From the NCBI GenBank assembly GCA_017532085.1, contig JAFXJT010000004.1, positions 1 to 64,000 of the forward strand: a stretch of 64,000 bases of DNA. Direction: 5' to 3'. Positions 25,087-33,638 of this stretch are shown in pieces; positions within the stretch are counted from its first letter, which is position 1, and every line of letters starts with the position of its first letter. Source of the stretch: Oscillospiraceae bacterium. GTDB lineage: Bacteria > Bacillota > Clostridia > Oscillospirales > Ruminococcaceae. A program made the position numbers and the translations under genes. A model generated the notes under the pieces. That model had not been told where the DNA came from. It saw only the letters and a list, made by a program, of their open reading frames with translations, and searched no databases.

Positions 25087-26244
25087 TTATTCCGGAGATT
25101 GTCCGTTTGGAGGCGAATCGAATGACTTTTCTCCGAAGAGCAGTGTATACAGCACTGCGGTCAGAGGAATTCCGAATAACAAGCCTGCAATCCCCCACAG
25201 ACCTCCGCCGATGACAATCGCAGAAAGTACCCATGCAGGCGGCAGACCAATCGAATGCCCTACTATGCGAGGATAGATCACATTGCTTTCCAATTGCTGC
25301 AGGATAATAATAAACAGCACGAACCAAAATGCGCAATCGGGCTTGACCAGCAGAAGGATCACAGCGCAGGGAATGGTTCCTACGACAGGTCCTACATAAG
25401 GAATGATATTGGTGATGCCGATCAAGACACTGATGAGCACCGGAAAAGGAAAATGAAACAGCAGCATCCCCACATAGCAAAGGCTGCCCAGAATCAGTGC
25501 TTCCGTGAGCTGAGAACTGAAAAACCGAGCAAAGGTTGTGCAGATCAGACGGATTCCCCGCGCAAGAAGATGGGCTTTGGTCTGACCGCATACACGGATG
25601 GCAATCTGAGATGCCTGCTGTTTCAGACGCTTGGCATCTGCCAACAGATAAACCGAAAATACTGCACCAATGCCGATATCCAACACAGCAGAAAGCAGAT
25701 TGGCAGTGTAATCGTAGGTTTTTGCCAGTACGGTGGGCAGATAGGTTTGTAATGCTTGGGTGATCCGTGTCATGCGCTGACCCGAAAACCAATCGAGAAT
25801 GGCAGAGAATCGATGACTGTGCAGCCATGCGATCAGGTTTTCCCGATAAAAGGTGAAATTTTCACTCAGCAGCCGCACGGAACCCGAAAGCTGCGGCAGA
25901 ATAATGCATACAATTCCCACAACGATCAGCAGTGTCATTGCCACAGTTGCTCCGATGGCAAGCCCGCGGATTTGTTTTTCGGAAGGATGCAGGCGCATGA
26001 CGCCGGCAAGTCGATGCAGATCGCTTTGAAATCGGCAGAAGGGGCGATGCAGGATGGATGCAAACAAAATCCCCAGCAGCAAGGGCCGCAGGGTACGCAG
26101 CAAAGAATGCAGCATAGCGAAAAAGCCTTCATAGCGTAAAATCACAAATGCCAGCAGGAGCAGCACGGTACCGCAGCATAAAATGGTCTGTACCCATCGG
26201 TCATCCAAAAGCCATGGGCGCTTGTGGCTTTTTCGCATAAGCAT
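25087..26244 (-). CDS. AI-2E/PerM family multi-pass membrane protein
   Basis: 385 residues with seven to eight membrane helices. N-terminal helix pair (residues ~17-65), one around 95-115, then a soluble-looking stretch (~120-200), then a C-terminal bundle with the family pattern NIIPYVGPVVGTIP and QQLESNVIYPRIVGHSIGLPP. Members include AI-2 exporters, Na+/H+ antiporters and permeases for small molecules; in spore formers YtvI-like members are sporulation-linked. Substrate unknown. AAAAAGGAGG lies just before two candidate ATGs (26244 and 26238). Confidence 0.85.
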   Translation of the reverse strand: MLMRKSHKRPWLLDDRWVQTILCCGTVLLLLAFVILRYEGFFAMLHSLLRTLRPLLLGILFASILHRPFCRFQSDLHRLAGVMRLHPSEKQIRGLAIGATVAMTLLIVVGIVCIILPQLSGSVRLLSENFTFYRENLIAWLHSHRFSAILDWFSGQRMTRITQALQTYLPTVLAKTYDYTANLLSAVLDIGIGAVFSVYLLADAKRLKQQASQIAIRVCGQTKAHLLARGIRLICTTFARFFSSQLTEALILGSLCYVGMLLFHFPFPVLISVLIGITNIIPYVGPVVGTIPCAVILLLVKPDCAFWFVLFIIILQQLESNVIYPRIVGHSIGLPPAWVLSAIVIGGGLWGIAGLLFGIPLTAVLYTLLFGEKSFDSPPNGQSPE

Positions 26245-26272
26245 TCTGCCTCCTTTTTCGATTATGTAGGCT

Positions 26273-26785
26273 TCAGATGCTCAGCCGAAGCTGATTGAAA
26301 AAGGATGCGATCCGATTCCATGTGTGGCGGTCCACAACACCGGTTGCCGGCAGATCTGCGATGTTCTGCAAGGCAGCAACGGCATCGGCAGTTAAGGAAT
26401 CATAGCTGCCTGAAACCGGAATCAGGGGTAAATTGTGATAGCGTCTGGCTATGGTGTTGAGCAGCACCTGTACCAGATAGACAAATTCACCTTCATCTCC
26501 TCGCTGCAGTACAAAGCCGCCCGGCGGAAAAATCGCAAGCGGCAGAGCCTGATCGGTGATGGAACGATAGGTAGCGACAATGGAATTCCATGTAGTTTCG
26601 TCGATTTCTCCGGTGACAGGGAGGCGATAGGCTTGTTGATAGGCGCGGACAGCAAGGGCAGTTTCCGGCGTATAGACGCTGCTTGGCGTGATGATAGGAA
26701 TGCGGCTGTCGCTGAGTGCAATGCGATAGAGATATTCCAGCACTTCTCGGATATGTGCCTTACGGTCATCTTCTGTATACGGCAT
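26273..26785 (-). CDS. double peptidoglycan-binding-domain protein
   Basis: 170 residues, no signal peptide or membrane helix. Two PG_binding_1-type repeats: the first (residues ~10-75) ends YQQAYRLPVTGEIDETTWNS, the second (~95-165) ends LQNIADLPATGVVDRHTWNR. These three-helix domains bind peptidoglycan or act as cortex-binding modules of spore lytic enzymes. No catalytic domain is attached. Last gene of a three-gene cluster with a five-module neighbour upstream; probably part of one wall- or spore-associated assembly. AAAGGAG before the ATG. Confidence 0.85.
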   Translation of the reverse strand: MPYTEDDRKAHIREVLEYLYRIALSDSRIPIITPSSVYTPETALAVRAYQQAYRLPVTGEIDETTWNSIVATYRSITDQALPLAIFPPGGFVLQRGDEGEFVYLVQVLLNTIARRYHNLPLIPVSGSYDSLTADAVAALQNIADLPATGVVDRHTWNRIASFFNQLRLSI

Positions 26786-26809
26786 AGAAAAAAGCTCCTT
26801 TCCGCCGGA

Positions 26810-28201
26810 TTAAGCGGTGATGATATAACCGGGAGATTGATAGGGACGTTTATTGGCACCGCAGCGCCGTTCTGCATAGGCACCGGCAATGGCATCCCAT
26901 GTTACAGCGCCCACCACACCATTGGGCGTCAGTCCGTATTGCCGCTGAAATGCCTGTACTGCTGATTTCGTTAGGGGTCCGAAATATCCGGTATCGGATA
27001 CAGCAGGAATATTGGGGTCAAACTGAGACAGATAGCTGAGATATTGCTGCAAAGTACGAACGGATTCATCGGTTACCCCTTCACGCAGCACCAGATCGGG
27101 ATAAAGCTGAGCACAGGCATCGGCAGGCTGCGATTCCAGAATTCCCAGATAGGCAGCATACAGGTCATTCCATGTTTGTCGATCCATGATACCGGTCTGA
27201 GGCAGACCAAAGGTTTGCTGAAAGCTGCGGACAGAAGCGGCGGTTGCTTCATCATAGGTACCGGTAATGGCGGCGGGCTGCACTGAGGCATAGTATGCCC
27301 CTACCACTGCCAGATAATACTGCATAGAACGGACAGCATTGCCGGTATCTCCCAATTGCAGAGTGTTCGGAAAGATACGGTCAATTTCGCTTTGGCTCAG
27401 ACCCTCGGAATTGAGTTCTGCCAGCCGTTTGACACTGGTATAGATATAGGAAAGCTGATACCATGTCGCTTCATTGACCTCGCCTGTGGGTTCCAGCCCC
27501 CAGATCTCTTGGAAAATACGGACGGCATTGGCGGTGTTTTCATCGTAAATGCCATCTGTTTCAGCGATTTTTGGAATTGCCGGATAGTTATTGGAGATTC
27601 GGTTGAGCTGTAATTGAATCGTTTGCACATCATTACCGACATCACCGATATTCAAGGGCACACCGGGATAGGTTCTGGTTGCAGACCGAATATCGTTGCT
27701 GCGCACCAGATTGATATCATTGCCGTAATAATACCGCAGAATTTCAATGGGAGTCATCCCTTGATTGGCAAGCTCGACCGTGCCCCACTGCGAAAGACCG
27801 TTGCAGGTTACGGTTGTGCCGTTGCAGAAGGCTGCGAACAGCGGCTCTATGGAACCGTTGCGGCGAATGAATTCGGGATAAAGCTCATCGACCAACAGAC
27901 TGATGTTTTCAAACACATCTCTGCCGTACACAAAGGCTTGATCATATTGCGTAGAGTTTGTAATATCGAAATCATATCCTCGTGAGCGATACCATTCCGT
28001 ATAGATGCGGTTCAGGGCAAAGCTGACAATGACTGCAATATTGGCACGCAATGCGTTTTCCGGCCATGTGGGATAGATTTCGCTGGAAGCGACATTTTTC
28101 ACATAATCCCGAAAAGGTACCGTGACATTCTCTGCATTGCTGTTCGGTGCGCCCAGATGTACGGTAATGGTTTCCGGAATGAAGGGCTCACCGGTCAGCA
28201 T
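26810..28201 (-). CDS. SpoIID-like domain with three peptidoglycan-binding repeats
   Basis: 463 residues from the ATG at 28201, eight bases behind GGGAGG. Residues ~20-165 resemble the SpoIID lytic-transglycosylase fold: SSEIYPTWPENALRANIAVI near the start and CNGLSQWGTVELANQGMTPI then EILRYYYG at its end, equivalent to the GVGMSQWGA...A..G..YEEIL..YYPG block of SpoIID. Three PG_binding_1 repeats follow (~185-255, ~285-365, ~385-450), each ending in a TG..d..TW motif. No signal peptide is visible, as in spore proteins made inside the sporangium. Catalysis is not shown. Overlaps the upstream gene by 14 bases. Confidence 0.75.
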   Translation of the reverse strand: MLTGEPFIPETITVHLGAPNSNAENVTVPFRDYVKNVASSEIYPTWPENALRANIAVIVSFALNRIYTEWYRSRGYDFDITNSTQYDQAFVYGRDVFENISLLVDELYPEFIRRNGSIEPLFAAFCNGTTVTCNGLSQWGTVELANQGMTPIEILRYYYGNDINLVRSNDIRSATRTYPGVPLNIGDVGNDVQTIQLQLNRISNNYPAIPKIAETDGIYDENTANAVRIFQEIWGLEPTGEVNEATWYQLSYIYTSVKRLAELNSEGLSQSEIDRIFPNTLQLGDTGNAVRSMQYYLAVVGAYYASVQPAAITGTYDEATAASVRSFQQTFGLPQTGIMDRQTWNDLYAAYLGILESQPADACAQLYPDLVLREGVTDESVRTLQQYLSYLSQFDPNIPAVSDTGYFGPLTKSAVQAFQRQYGLTPNGVVGAVTWDAIAGAYAERRCGANKRPYQSPGYIITA

Positions 28202-28910
28202 GGGCTTCGCCTCCCGTATCATAGTTTTTCATGTGGTTATAGTGGAGCAGCTCTCCTTGAAGCTGCAAATCTTGGATGCCGGCGGGAAGAGGAATCAGAT
28301 CAAAGGACTGCATTGAGATCACATTGGGGAAAACGGGCACCTGCATACTGGCTTCCCGATAATATCCGGGAGCATATACACTGATATCATAGCCGTAATA
28401 GGCAGGATTCTTCTGATTTTCGGAGGGCGGCGGCGCAGGTACGGAAATCAGCGGCGTTTCACCGCTTTCATTGGTAATCTGCAAAGCGTGCAAATGGGTT
28501 TTCTCATCCGATTCCCGTGAGATGACAACCGTGGTGCCGGGAACCGGTCTGGCTCCCCTTGCTGTGGAGACCATTACACGAATCTTACCGTAATACTGCG
28601 GCGCAGATGCAGGCGGTTCTTCCTCCGGAAGATCCTGCCCGGGAGGCATAGGCGATGGGGCTGCGGGGGGCATAGGCGGTGGGGGCGGCGGCACGATGGG
28701 TGTTGGCAGGGGTAACGGCGGTACCTGTGGCTGCATTGGCACAGCAGCAGACTGCATCGGCATCATGGTGTTGGGCACAGTGTTGTTTGGGGATGCGGAT
28801 GCTGCGGTGGGAGCGGGCTTCGGCTGCGGTGCCATGGGTTGATTGGCATACATACGGAACATTTCTTCACGGTAGCGGCGGGCAGTATCCTCAAATTCCT
28901 GTTGATTCAA
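28188..28910 (-). CDS. proline-rich protein with carboxypeptidase-regulatory-like domain
   Basis: 240 residues starting at a TTG (28910) nine bases behind AGGAGG; an in-frame ATG at 28928 overlaps that site. The N-terminal ~30 residues (NQQEFEDTARRYREEMFRMY) form a charged helix. Residues ~30-105 are a P-, A-, M-rich spacer with a PPPPPPMPP core. Residues ~110-200 look like a beta-sandwich of the carboxypeptidase regulatory type: KIRVMVSTARGARPVPGTTV, then TNESGETPLISVPAP and YDISVYAPGYYREA. First gene of the cluster with two peptidoglycan-binding proteins. Function unknown; possibly a structural spore or wall protein. Confidence 0.7.
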   Translation of the reverse strand: MNQQEFEDTARRYREEMFRMYANQPMAPQPKPAPTAASASPNNTVPNTMMPMQSAAVPMQPQVPPLPLPTPIVPPPPPPMPPAAPSPMPPGQDLPEEEPPASAPQYYGKIRVMVSTARGARPVPGTTVVISRESDEKTHLHALQITNESGETPLISVPAPPPSENQKNPAYYGYDISVYAPGYYREASMQVPVFPNVISMQSFDLIPLPAGIQDLQLQGELLHYNHMKNYDTGGEAHADR

Positions 28911-28947
28911 GGGTGGGCACCTCCTCATTCATAGCATACTGTAATGC

Positions 28948-28977
28948 AGTGTATGCGGCAGTGTGCTGCGATTATGC
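28948..28977 (-). promoter_or_regulatory. candidate sporulation (sigma-E/K type) promoter of the peptidoglycan-binding cluster
   Basis: On the minus strand GCATAAT (28977-28971), 15-base spacer, CATACACT (28955-28948). The -10 matches the sigma-E pattern CATACAHT fully and the -35 matches KMATATT at six of seven. No sigma-A pair is seen. The start site would be ~30 bases before the TTG start. Confidence 0.4.
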
Positions 28978-29014
28978 CGTATTGTGCTGATGAGCGATGC
29001 CTTTTGCAGACAAA

Positions 29015-29045
29015 AAAGAGCAGCCGTTGCTCACAGCTGCTCTTT
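29015..29045 (-). terminator. terminator of ilvE
   Basis: AAAGAGCAGC (29015-29024) pairs with GCTGCTCTTT (29036-29045); on the minus strand it runs into TTTTTTG. Confidence 0.88.
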
Positions 29046-29063
29046 TTCACGGATGATATGCAA

Positions 29064-30131
29064 TTATTCTACAGGAACAATCCAACCGAAGGTATCTTCA
29101 ATCTTACCCCACTGCATACCGGTCATGGTGTCGTAGATCTTCTGGGAGACAGGGCCGATCTTATTGCCGTTGATCTCCATGATCTTATCACCGAATTTCA
29201 GATGACCCACAGGGGAAATTACCGCAGCAGTACCGGTACCGAATACCTCCTGCAGCTTGCCTTCGTCATATGCCTGTGCGATCTCATCAATGGAAATACG
29301 CCGCTCGGTAACCTTCATGCCCCAGCTCTTGCACAGCTCCAGCACGGATTTTCTGGTGATGCCGGGCAGAATGGAACCTTGCAATGCAGGCGTAATCAGC
29401 TCGCCGTCGATGAGGAACATGATATTCATGGCACCGACTTCTTCTACATATTTCTGCTCTACGCCATCCAGCCACAGCACTTGAGAATAGCCTTCCTTAT
29501 GCGCCTCATCCTGACCAATCAGAGAAGCGGCATAGTTACCGCCGGTTTTGGTGTAGCCCATACCGCCGCGGACTGCACGGACGTATTTGGATTCCACATA
29601 AATCTTAACCGGATTCAAACCCGAAGCATAGTATGCACCGGAGGGAGACAGAATAATGATGAACATATACTCATCGCCGGGACGCACGCCTAAGAACGGA
29701 TCGGTTGCAATGATATACGGACGGATGTACAGAGAAGCGCCTTCGGCAGAAGGAACCCAATCCTTTTCGACCTTCAGCAGCTCCATCAGACCTTCCATTG
29801 CCATTTCCACGGGCAGTTCCGGAATAACCAGACGCTCGTTGGAGCTGTTGAGACGCTTAAAGTTCTCCTCAGGGCGGAACAACTGAATGCCGCCATCGGC
29901 ACGGCGATATGCCTTCATGCCCTCAAATACTTCCTGTCCGTAGTGCAGACAGAGCGCAGCAGGACTCAAAGAAAGATTGCCGTACGGTACGATGCGGGCA
30001 TCATGCCAGCCCTTGCCGGTCTTATAGTTCATGATGAACATATAATCGGTAAAGATCTGACCAAATCCCAGCTTGGTTTCATCGGCGGGCTTTTGCTTGA
30101 GCACAGCCGCCTTTTCAAAACGAATGTTCAT
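29064..30131 (-). CDS. ilvE: branched-chain amino acid aminotransferase
   Basis: 355 residues, the long (type II) fold-type IV aminotransferase. Conserved blocks: LHYGQEVFEGMKAYR, FRPEENFKRL, the PLP-lysine region GMGYTKTGGNYAAS, EVGAMNIMF and EVFGTGTAAVISPVG. Transfers amino groups between glutamate and Leu, Ile and Val 2-oxoacids. A 42-residue peptide gene on the same strand ends 66 bases upstream and probably shares the transcript. AAGAGGAAA precedes the ATG. Confidence 0.95.
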   Translation of the reverse strand: MNIRFEKAAVLKQKPADETKLGFGQIFTDYMFIMNYKTGKGWHDARIVPYGNLSLSPAALCLHYGQEVFEGMKAYRRADGGIQLFRPEENFKRLNSSNERLVIPELPVEMAMEGLMELLKVEKDWVPSAEGASLYIRPYIIATDPFLGVRPGDEYMFIIILSPSGAYYASGLNPVKIYVESKYVRAVRGGMGYTKTGGNYAASLIGQDEAHKEGYSQVLWLDGVEQKYVEEVGAMNIMFLIDGELITPALQGSILPGITRKSVLELCKSWGMKVTERRISIDEIAQAYDEGKLQEVFGTGTAAVISPVGHLKFGDKIMEINGNKIGPVSQKIYDTMTGMQWGKIEDTFGWIVPVE

Positions 30132-30197
30132 TTTGATTTCCTCTTTTCTGTTTCAGAATAAAATTAACGGATTCCTATGGATGCGCATAAAAACGAT

Positions 30198-30326
30198 TCA
30201 ATCGGTGTTACCGTTGAAATAGCGGGGACAATATTTGGTGCGATAAAGGTGTACGGCATAATGTGCCGAAATCACAGCAGTGCAAGCGATCAGACATAAC
30301 AACATTACTTTCATAAACCGCTTCAT
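30198..30326 (-). CDS. 42-residue membrane peptide upstream of ilvE
   Basis: Sequence starts MKRFMKVMLLCLIACTAVIS and ends CPRYFNGNTD: a positively charged N-terminus, one membrane helix (residues ~6-28) and a short tail with a cysteine. The start follows AAAGGAGG at an ideal distance, and a promoter lies ~40 bases upstream, so it is very probably translated. It could be a small membrane protein or a leader peptide for ilvE, since it is rich in Leu, Ile and Val; but no terminator/antiterminator pair is visible in the 66 bases between them. Confidence 0.65.
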   Translation of the reverse strand: MKRFMKVMLLCLIACTAVISAHYAVHLYRTKYCPRYFNGNTD

Positions 30327-30365
30327 ATTCAGCAACCTCCTTTAATAAGAAAGCGTTCTGAGAGT

Positions 30366-30394
30366 ATTATAGCACATTTTTCCTTCCGAAACAA
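30366..30394 (-). promoter_or_regulatory. sigma-A promoter of the small peptide gene and ilvE
   Basis: On the minus strand TTGTTT (30394-30389), 17-base spacer ending in TGC (extended -10), TATAAT (30371-30366). Confidence 0.65.
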
Positions 30395-30581
30395 TAGTTT
30401 TTTGAAATTTTTTCATGAACCGCAAGGTTTTTCTGTCAAAAGGTCTTGCAAATCGACAGTATTTCCTTTATAATGAGAGCAGAGGAATCATTGCAAATCA
30501 AGTTCAAAGAGAGAAAATACAGCTTTCAAAGCCTGTGGACTTGGTTTTTCCGGATATTATTGCAAAAAAGGAGTCACAGTT

Positions 30582-31490
30582 ATGCACAATACAGTTCCTT
30601 CCAATCATCGGGGATCTGCAGAGACCATACACAAATCCACGGCAGCCAAAAAGCGCCGCCGCCGCAGAGGACCTGCAATCCGCTTTAAATTCGGCATGGT
30701 ATTTTTCATCTGGTTTGTCTGTTTTGTATCCTGTTTTGCGGCATATATGATCGGACAGAATCTGTTTCCGCAGGAACAGAGACCTGCCGATACCAGCAGT
30801 ACGGTATCCAAAACAGATTCCAAGCCGGAGTCATCTAAGGCGGAATCCAAAAACGATGAAGAAGACGATGTGCAGTCGCAGCCGTCTGTGGTCATAAAGG
30901 CAAATCCTGTGCCGCAGGGTACGGCAATGTCTGCGGATTATCTGAAAAAATGTGCGTTTTTAGGGGATCTTCCCATTTATCGTCTGGGTACACAGAGACT
31001 GCTTTCGAATATGAATGTGTATTCTTCCGAATCCTTGCGGTTGGATACCTATACAAAAGAGTATATTGATGTCAATGGATCTCAGCTGCGGATGCTCAGT
31101 GCAATTTCCGGTGCATCCTGTCCCATCTATTTGATGTTCGGCACCGAAACGCTTGCGGAAACCAAGCCTGAAGCTGCGGCGGATCGGTTTTCGATGCTGC
31201 TCAATGCCGTCAAAGCAGCAGCACCTTCTACTGAGATCTTTGTACTTGCAGTACCGCCTGTGACTTTAGCTGCGGAAGAAACCATCTCCAATGCAGAGAT
31301 TGATGCATATAATTCTATGCTGCTTTCCATTGCAAACGGTGCGAATGTATATTTTGTGGATACCAACACCGCTTTGAAAAACAATGAGGGCAAATTAAGT
31401 GCTGAAGATGCCGATGAGGACGGGATTCATCTGAATGCTGCAGCGGGACAAAAGCTGTTGGATTATGTTCTTTGCCATGTTCCTGCATAA
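30582..31490 (+). CDS. membrane-anchored SGNH-like protein lacking the catalytic serine
   Basis: 302 residues. A basic cytoplasmic start (KKRRRRRGP) precedes one membrane helix (FGMVFFIWFVCFVSCFAAYM, ~37-58). A Ser/Lys/Asp/Glu-rich linker (~65-105) and an SGNH/GDSL-type domain (~120-302) follow. The oxyanion-region and C-terminal blocks are present (MFGTETL; DEDGIHLNAAAGQKLLDYV with D280 and H283), but the block I serine of GDS is Leu: FLGDLP at 127-132. The protein is therefore probably not a classical esterase, or uses another residue. Start follows AAAAAAGGAG. A -10 TATAAT is at 30479 without a well-spaced -35. Confidence 0.7.
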   Translation: MHNTVPSNHRGSAETIHKSTAAKKRRRRRGPAIRFKFGMVFFIWFVCFVSCFAAYMIGQNLFPQEQRPADTSSTVSKTDSKPESSKAESKNDEEDDVQSQPSVVIKANPVPQGTAMSADYLKKCAFLGDLPIYRLGTQRLLSNMNVYSSESLRLDTYTKEYIDVNGSQLRMLSAISGASCPIYLMFGTETLAETKPEAAADRFSMLLNAVKAAAPSTEIFVLAVPPVTLAAEETISNAEIDAYNSMLLSIANGANVYFVDTNTALKNNEGKLSAEDADEDGIHLNAAAGQKLLDYVLCHVPA

Positions 31491-31571
31491 AACACGATAC
31501 GGCATGTGTGATATTTTGAATCGGAGATTTCTTTTTGGAATCTTGCACAGCCGACCTTAAGAGAAAAGTTG

Positions 31572-31605
31572 CCCCGGATGCATTCGAATCGCTTCCGGGG
31601 TTTTT
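31572..31605 (+). terminator. rho-independent terminator of the SGNH-like gene
   Basis: CCCCGGA (31572-31578) pairs with TCCGGGG (31594-31600), followed by TTTTT. Confidence 0.8.
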
Positions 31606-31622
31606 CCTATCTCAATGCAATC

Positions 31623-31861
31623 AACGCAAAACGGTACATTGTCTTCAGGGTGAAGGAAGGACAATGTACCGCATTGCGTTTGTAAAAGGAATGGTTTGAA
31701 ACTTCGAAAGGCATTAGGGTGGGATGCCTTTGTTTCACAGGGTGCTATTGTAAAAAAGGAGAGAAAAGAAAGGAAAAGGGTGAGAAAGTTGCTTTTTGGC
31801 TTGTAGCACAAGAGAGGATCTGCTTTGCCGCCGCAATTCTGCTGCGGCGACCTCTCTTGTG
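31623..31861. other. hairpin-rich gap, possible structured RNA or small mobile remnant
   Basis: Three consecutive stem-loops in a 470-base gap. Hairpin 1: 31623-31643 pairs with 31660-31680 (19 of 21 positions, core CGGTACATTGTC). Hairpin 2: TGAAAC (31697-31702) and AAAGGCAT (31707-31714) pair with ATGCCTTT (31724-31731) and GTTTCA (31732-31737). Hairpin 3: ACAAGAGAGG (31809-31818) pairs with CCTCTCTTGT (31851-31860), enclosing a second stem of CGCCGCA with TGCGGCG. I see no known RNA family signature and no promoter that I can defend. Confidence 0.4.
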
Positions 31862-31960
31862 TACAGTTATATTCTAGCGTGGGATTGTGTATACAGCGTG
31901 AAAGCTCACTGAAAACCCTCCGAAAGCACCGTGAACAACCGGAAAAGAAGCTGCGCGGTG

Positions 31961-33346
31961 TTATGCTTCCCGCAGCTCACCCACCAACGCCCAGTTTTTT
32001 GCATCCGTAATGCGTACCGTTACCATATTGCCGGTCAGATCATCAGCGCAGGGAAGCTCTACGTTCATACCTTCACGATTTTTGCCGGTGGCTTTCCGGG
32101 ATTGCGGATCATATTTTTCAATCAGTACCGTGCAGCATCTGCCGATAAATCGCCGATTGAACTCTTCTGAGAGCGTGCGCTGCACATGAAGCAGCCGCTG
32201 CATTCTTGCAGAGATCGCTTCTTCATCAGAGCATTGGGGCAGATCTGCAGCTTTTGTACCCGGTCGGGGACTGTAAATGAATGTATAGAGATTATCGTAT
32301 TTCACGTGCGCAATCAGCCGAAGGGTTGCTTCAAAATCAGCTTCCGTTTCTGTAGGGAAGCCTACGATCAGGTCACTGGAAAAGGAGAAATCCGGAGCTT
32401 TTGCTCTGGTTTCATCGATCAGCTCCAGATATTGCGAAGCGGTGTATCGACGGTTCATTGCCTGCAATACGCTGTCGCTGCCGCTTTGTACCGGCAGATG
32501 CAGATGATGCTCGATATGCGTTGAGTTGAGCATAACATCAATCAGCTCTGTGGTTGCGTCTTTGGGATGCGAACTCATAAAGCGGATAAAGTAGTCTCCT
32601 TCTATGGCATCCAAACGCCGAAGCAGTGCGGGGAAATCGAAAGGCTCTGCAAGATCCTTGCCATAGGAGTTGACATTCTGACCCAACAGCAGGATTTCCT
32701 TATAGCCTGCCTCGACCAAAGCACGAACCTCTGCCTCAATGGCATCCGGCATCCTGCTTCGCTCTCTGCCTCGTACATAGGGCACAATGCAATAGGTACA
32801 GAAATTGTTGCACCCATACATCACCGGCACACTTGCTTTGAAATCGCTTTCCCTTACCGTGGGCAGCATTTCAGAGGGAATGCCTGTGAGATCGGTTATG
32901 ATATGCCGCGGATCTCCTTGATATACCTGCAGCAGCGCTTCGGGCAGATGCTCCATGGCGCCGGCACTCAGAATCATGCGGACATAAGGATAGGATTTGC
33001 GGATCTGTGCACGAACTTCTTCTTCTTCCGCCATGCAGCCGCAAAGTCCGATGATCAGATCATGATTTTTTTCCCACAAGGATTTTAATGCGCCCAGACG
33101 TCCCAGCACACGGGATTCCGCATGGGCACGTACTGCACAGGTGTTGAACAAAATCACATCGGCATCTTCGGGGGTATCAGTCAGCTGATAGCCCAGATCT
33201 GCAAGAACACCTTTGTATTTTTCTCCGTCACAGACATTCAGCTGGCATCCGAAGCTCTGAACATGGGCACGTGGTGTATGATCAAAGCGCTGCAGTAAAG
33301 CACGGATGGCTTGTTTGTTGTGCAGCGGTTGTATGGTCGATGACAT
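31961..33346 (-). CDS. miaB: tRNA-2-methylthio-N6-dimethylallyladenosine synthase
   Basis: 461 residues from the ATG at 33346 (AAAGGAATC upstream); the frame runs back to 33763 without homology. The three N-terminal cluster cysteines are in SFGCQLN, FNTCAV and GLCGCMAE. The radical-SAM motif is YGCNNFCTYCIVPYVRGRE. A TRAM domain closes the protein (~390-455). Two 4Fe-4S clusters let it add a methylthio group to i6A37 of tRNA, the base made by MiaA (13374). Confidence 0.95.
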   Translation of the reverse strand: MSSTIQPLHNKQAIRALLQRFDHTPRAHVQSFGCQLNVCDGEKYKGVLADLGYQLTDTPEDADVILFNTCAVRAHAESRVLGRLGALKSLWEKNHDLIIGLCGCMAEEEEVRAQIRKSYPYVRMILSAGAMEHLPEALLQVYQGDPRHIITDLTGIPSEMLPTVRESDFKASVPVMYGCNNFCTYCIVPYVRGRERSRMPDAIEAEVRALVEAGYKEILLLGQNVNSYGKDLAEPFDFPALLRRLDAIEGDYFIRFMSSHPKDATTELIDVMLNSTHIEHHLHLPVQSGSDSVLQAMNRRYTASQYLELIDETRAKAPDFSFSSDLIVGFPTETEADFEATLRLIAHVKYDNLYTFIYSPRPGTKAADLPQCSDEEAISARMQRLLHVQRTLSEEFNRRFIGRCCTVLIEKYDPQSRKATGKNREGMNVELPCADDLTGNMVTVRITDAKNWALVGELREA

Positions 33347-33376
33347 ATTACCGATTCCTTTCATCGCATTTTCTTT

Positions 33377-33405
33377 AGTATAGCATAATTTTTCGGAGAT
33401 TGCAA
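33377..33405 (-). promoter_or_regulatory. sigma-A promoter of miaB
   Basis: On the minus strand TTGCAA (33405-33400), 17-base spacer ending in TGC, TATACT (33382-33377). Confidence 0.65.
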
Positions 33406-33564
33406 GGAGATGTGGGAAAACGCTATGTTGCCTTCGCTGATCCGATTTCTGCTCCGACAGATGATTTTTGGGTGGTCTGCGGGCAAAATATCTATACGCA
33501 TTGCAGTATAAATCGTTTATTTTTTGAAAATTGGATGAAAAAACAAAAAAATCAAAAAAAACAC

Positions 33565-33593
33565 TAGACTTTTTTGAGCGAATCATGTATAAT
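33565..33593 (+). promoter_or_regulatory. sigma-A promoter of the foldase-like lipoprotein gene
   Basis: TAGACT (33565-33570), 17-base spacer, TATAAT (33588-33593). Confidence 0.6.
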
Positions 33594-33638
33594 GAAGTGT
33601 ATCTGATTTTTATTATGCACAAGGAGGCCTTGAACCTT

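Noticed and set aside
31491..31960. Known structural RNA (RNase P, 6S, SRP, tmRNA)
   Set aside because: None of their conserved sequence blocks could be found; only hairpins are seen.
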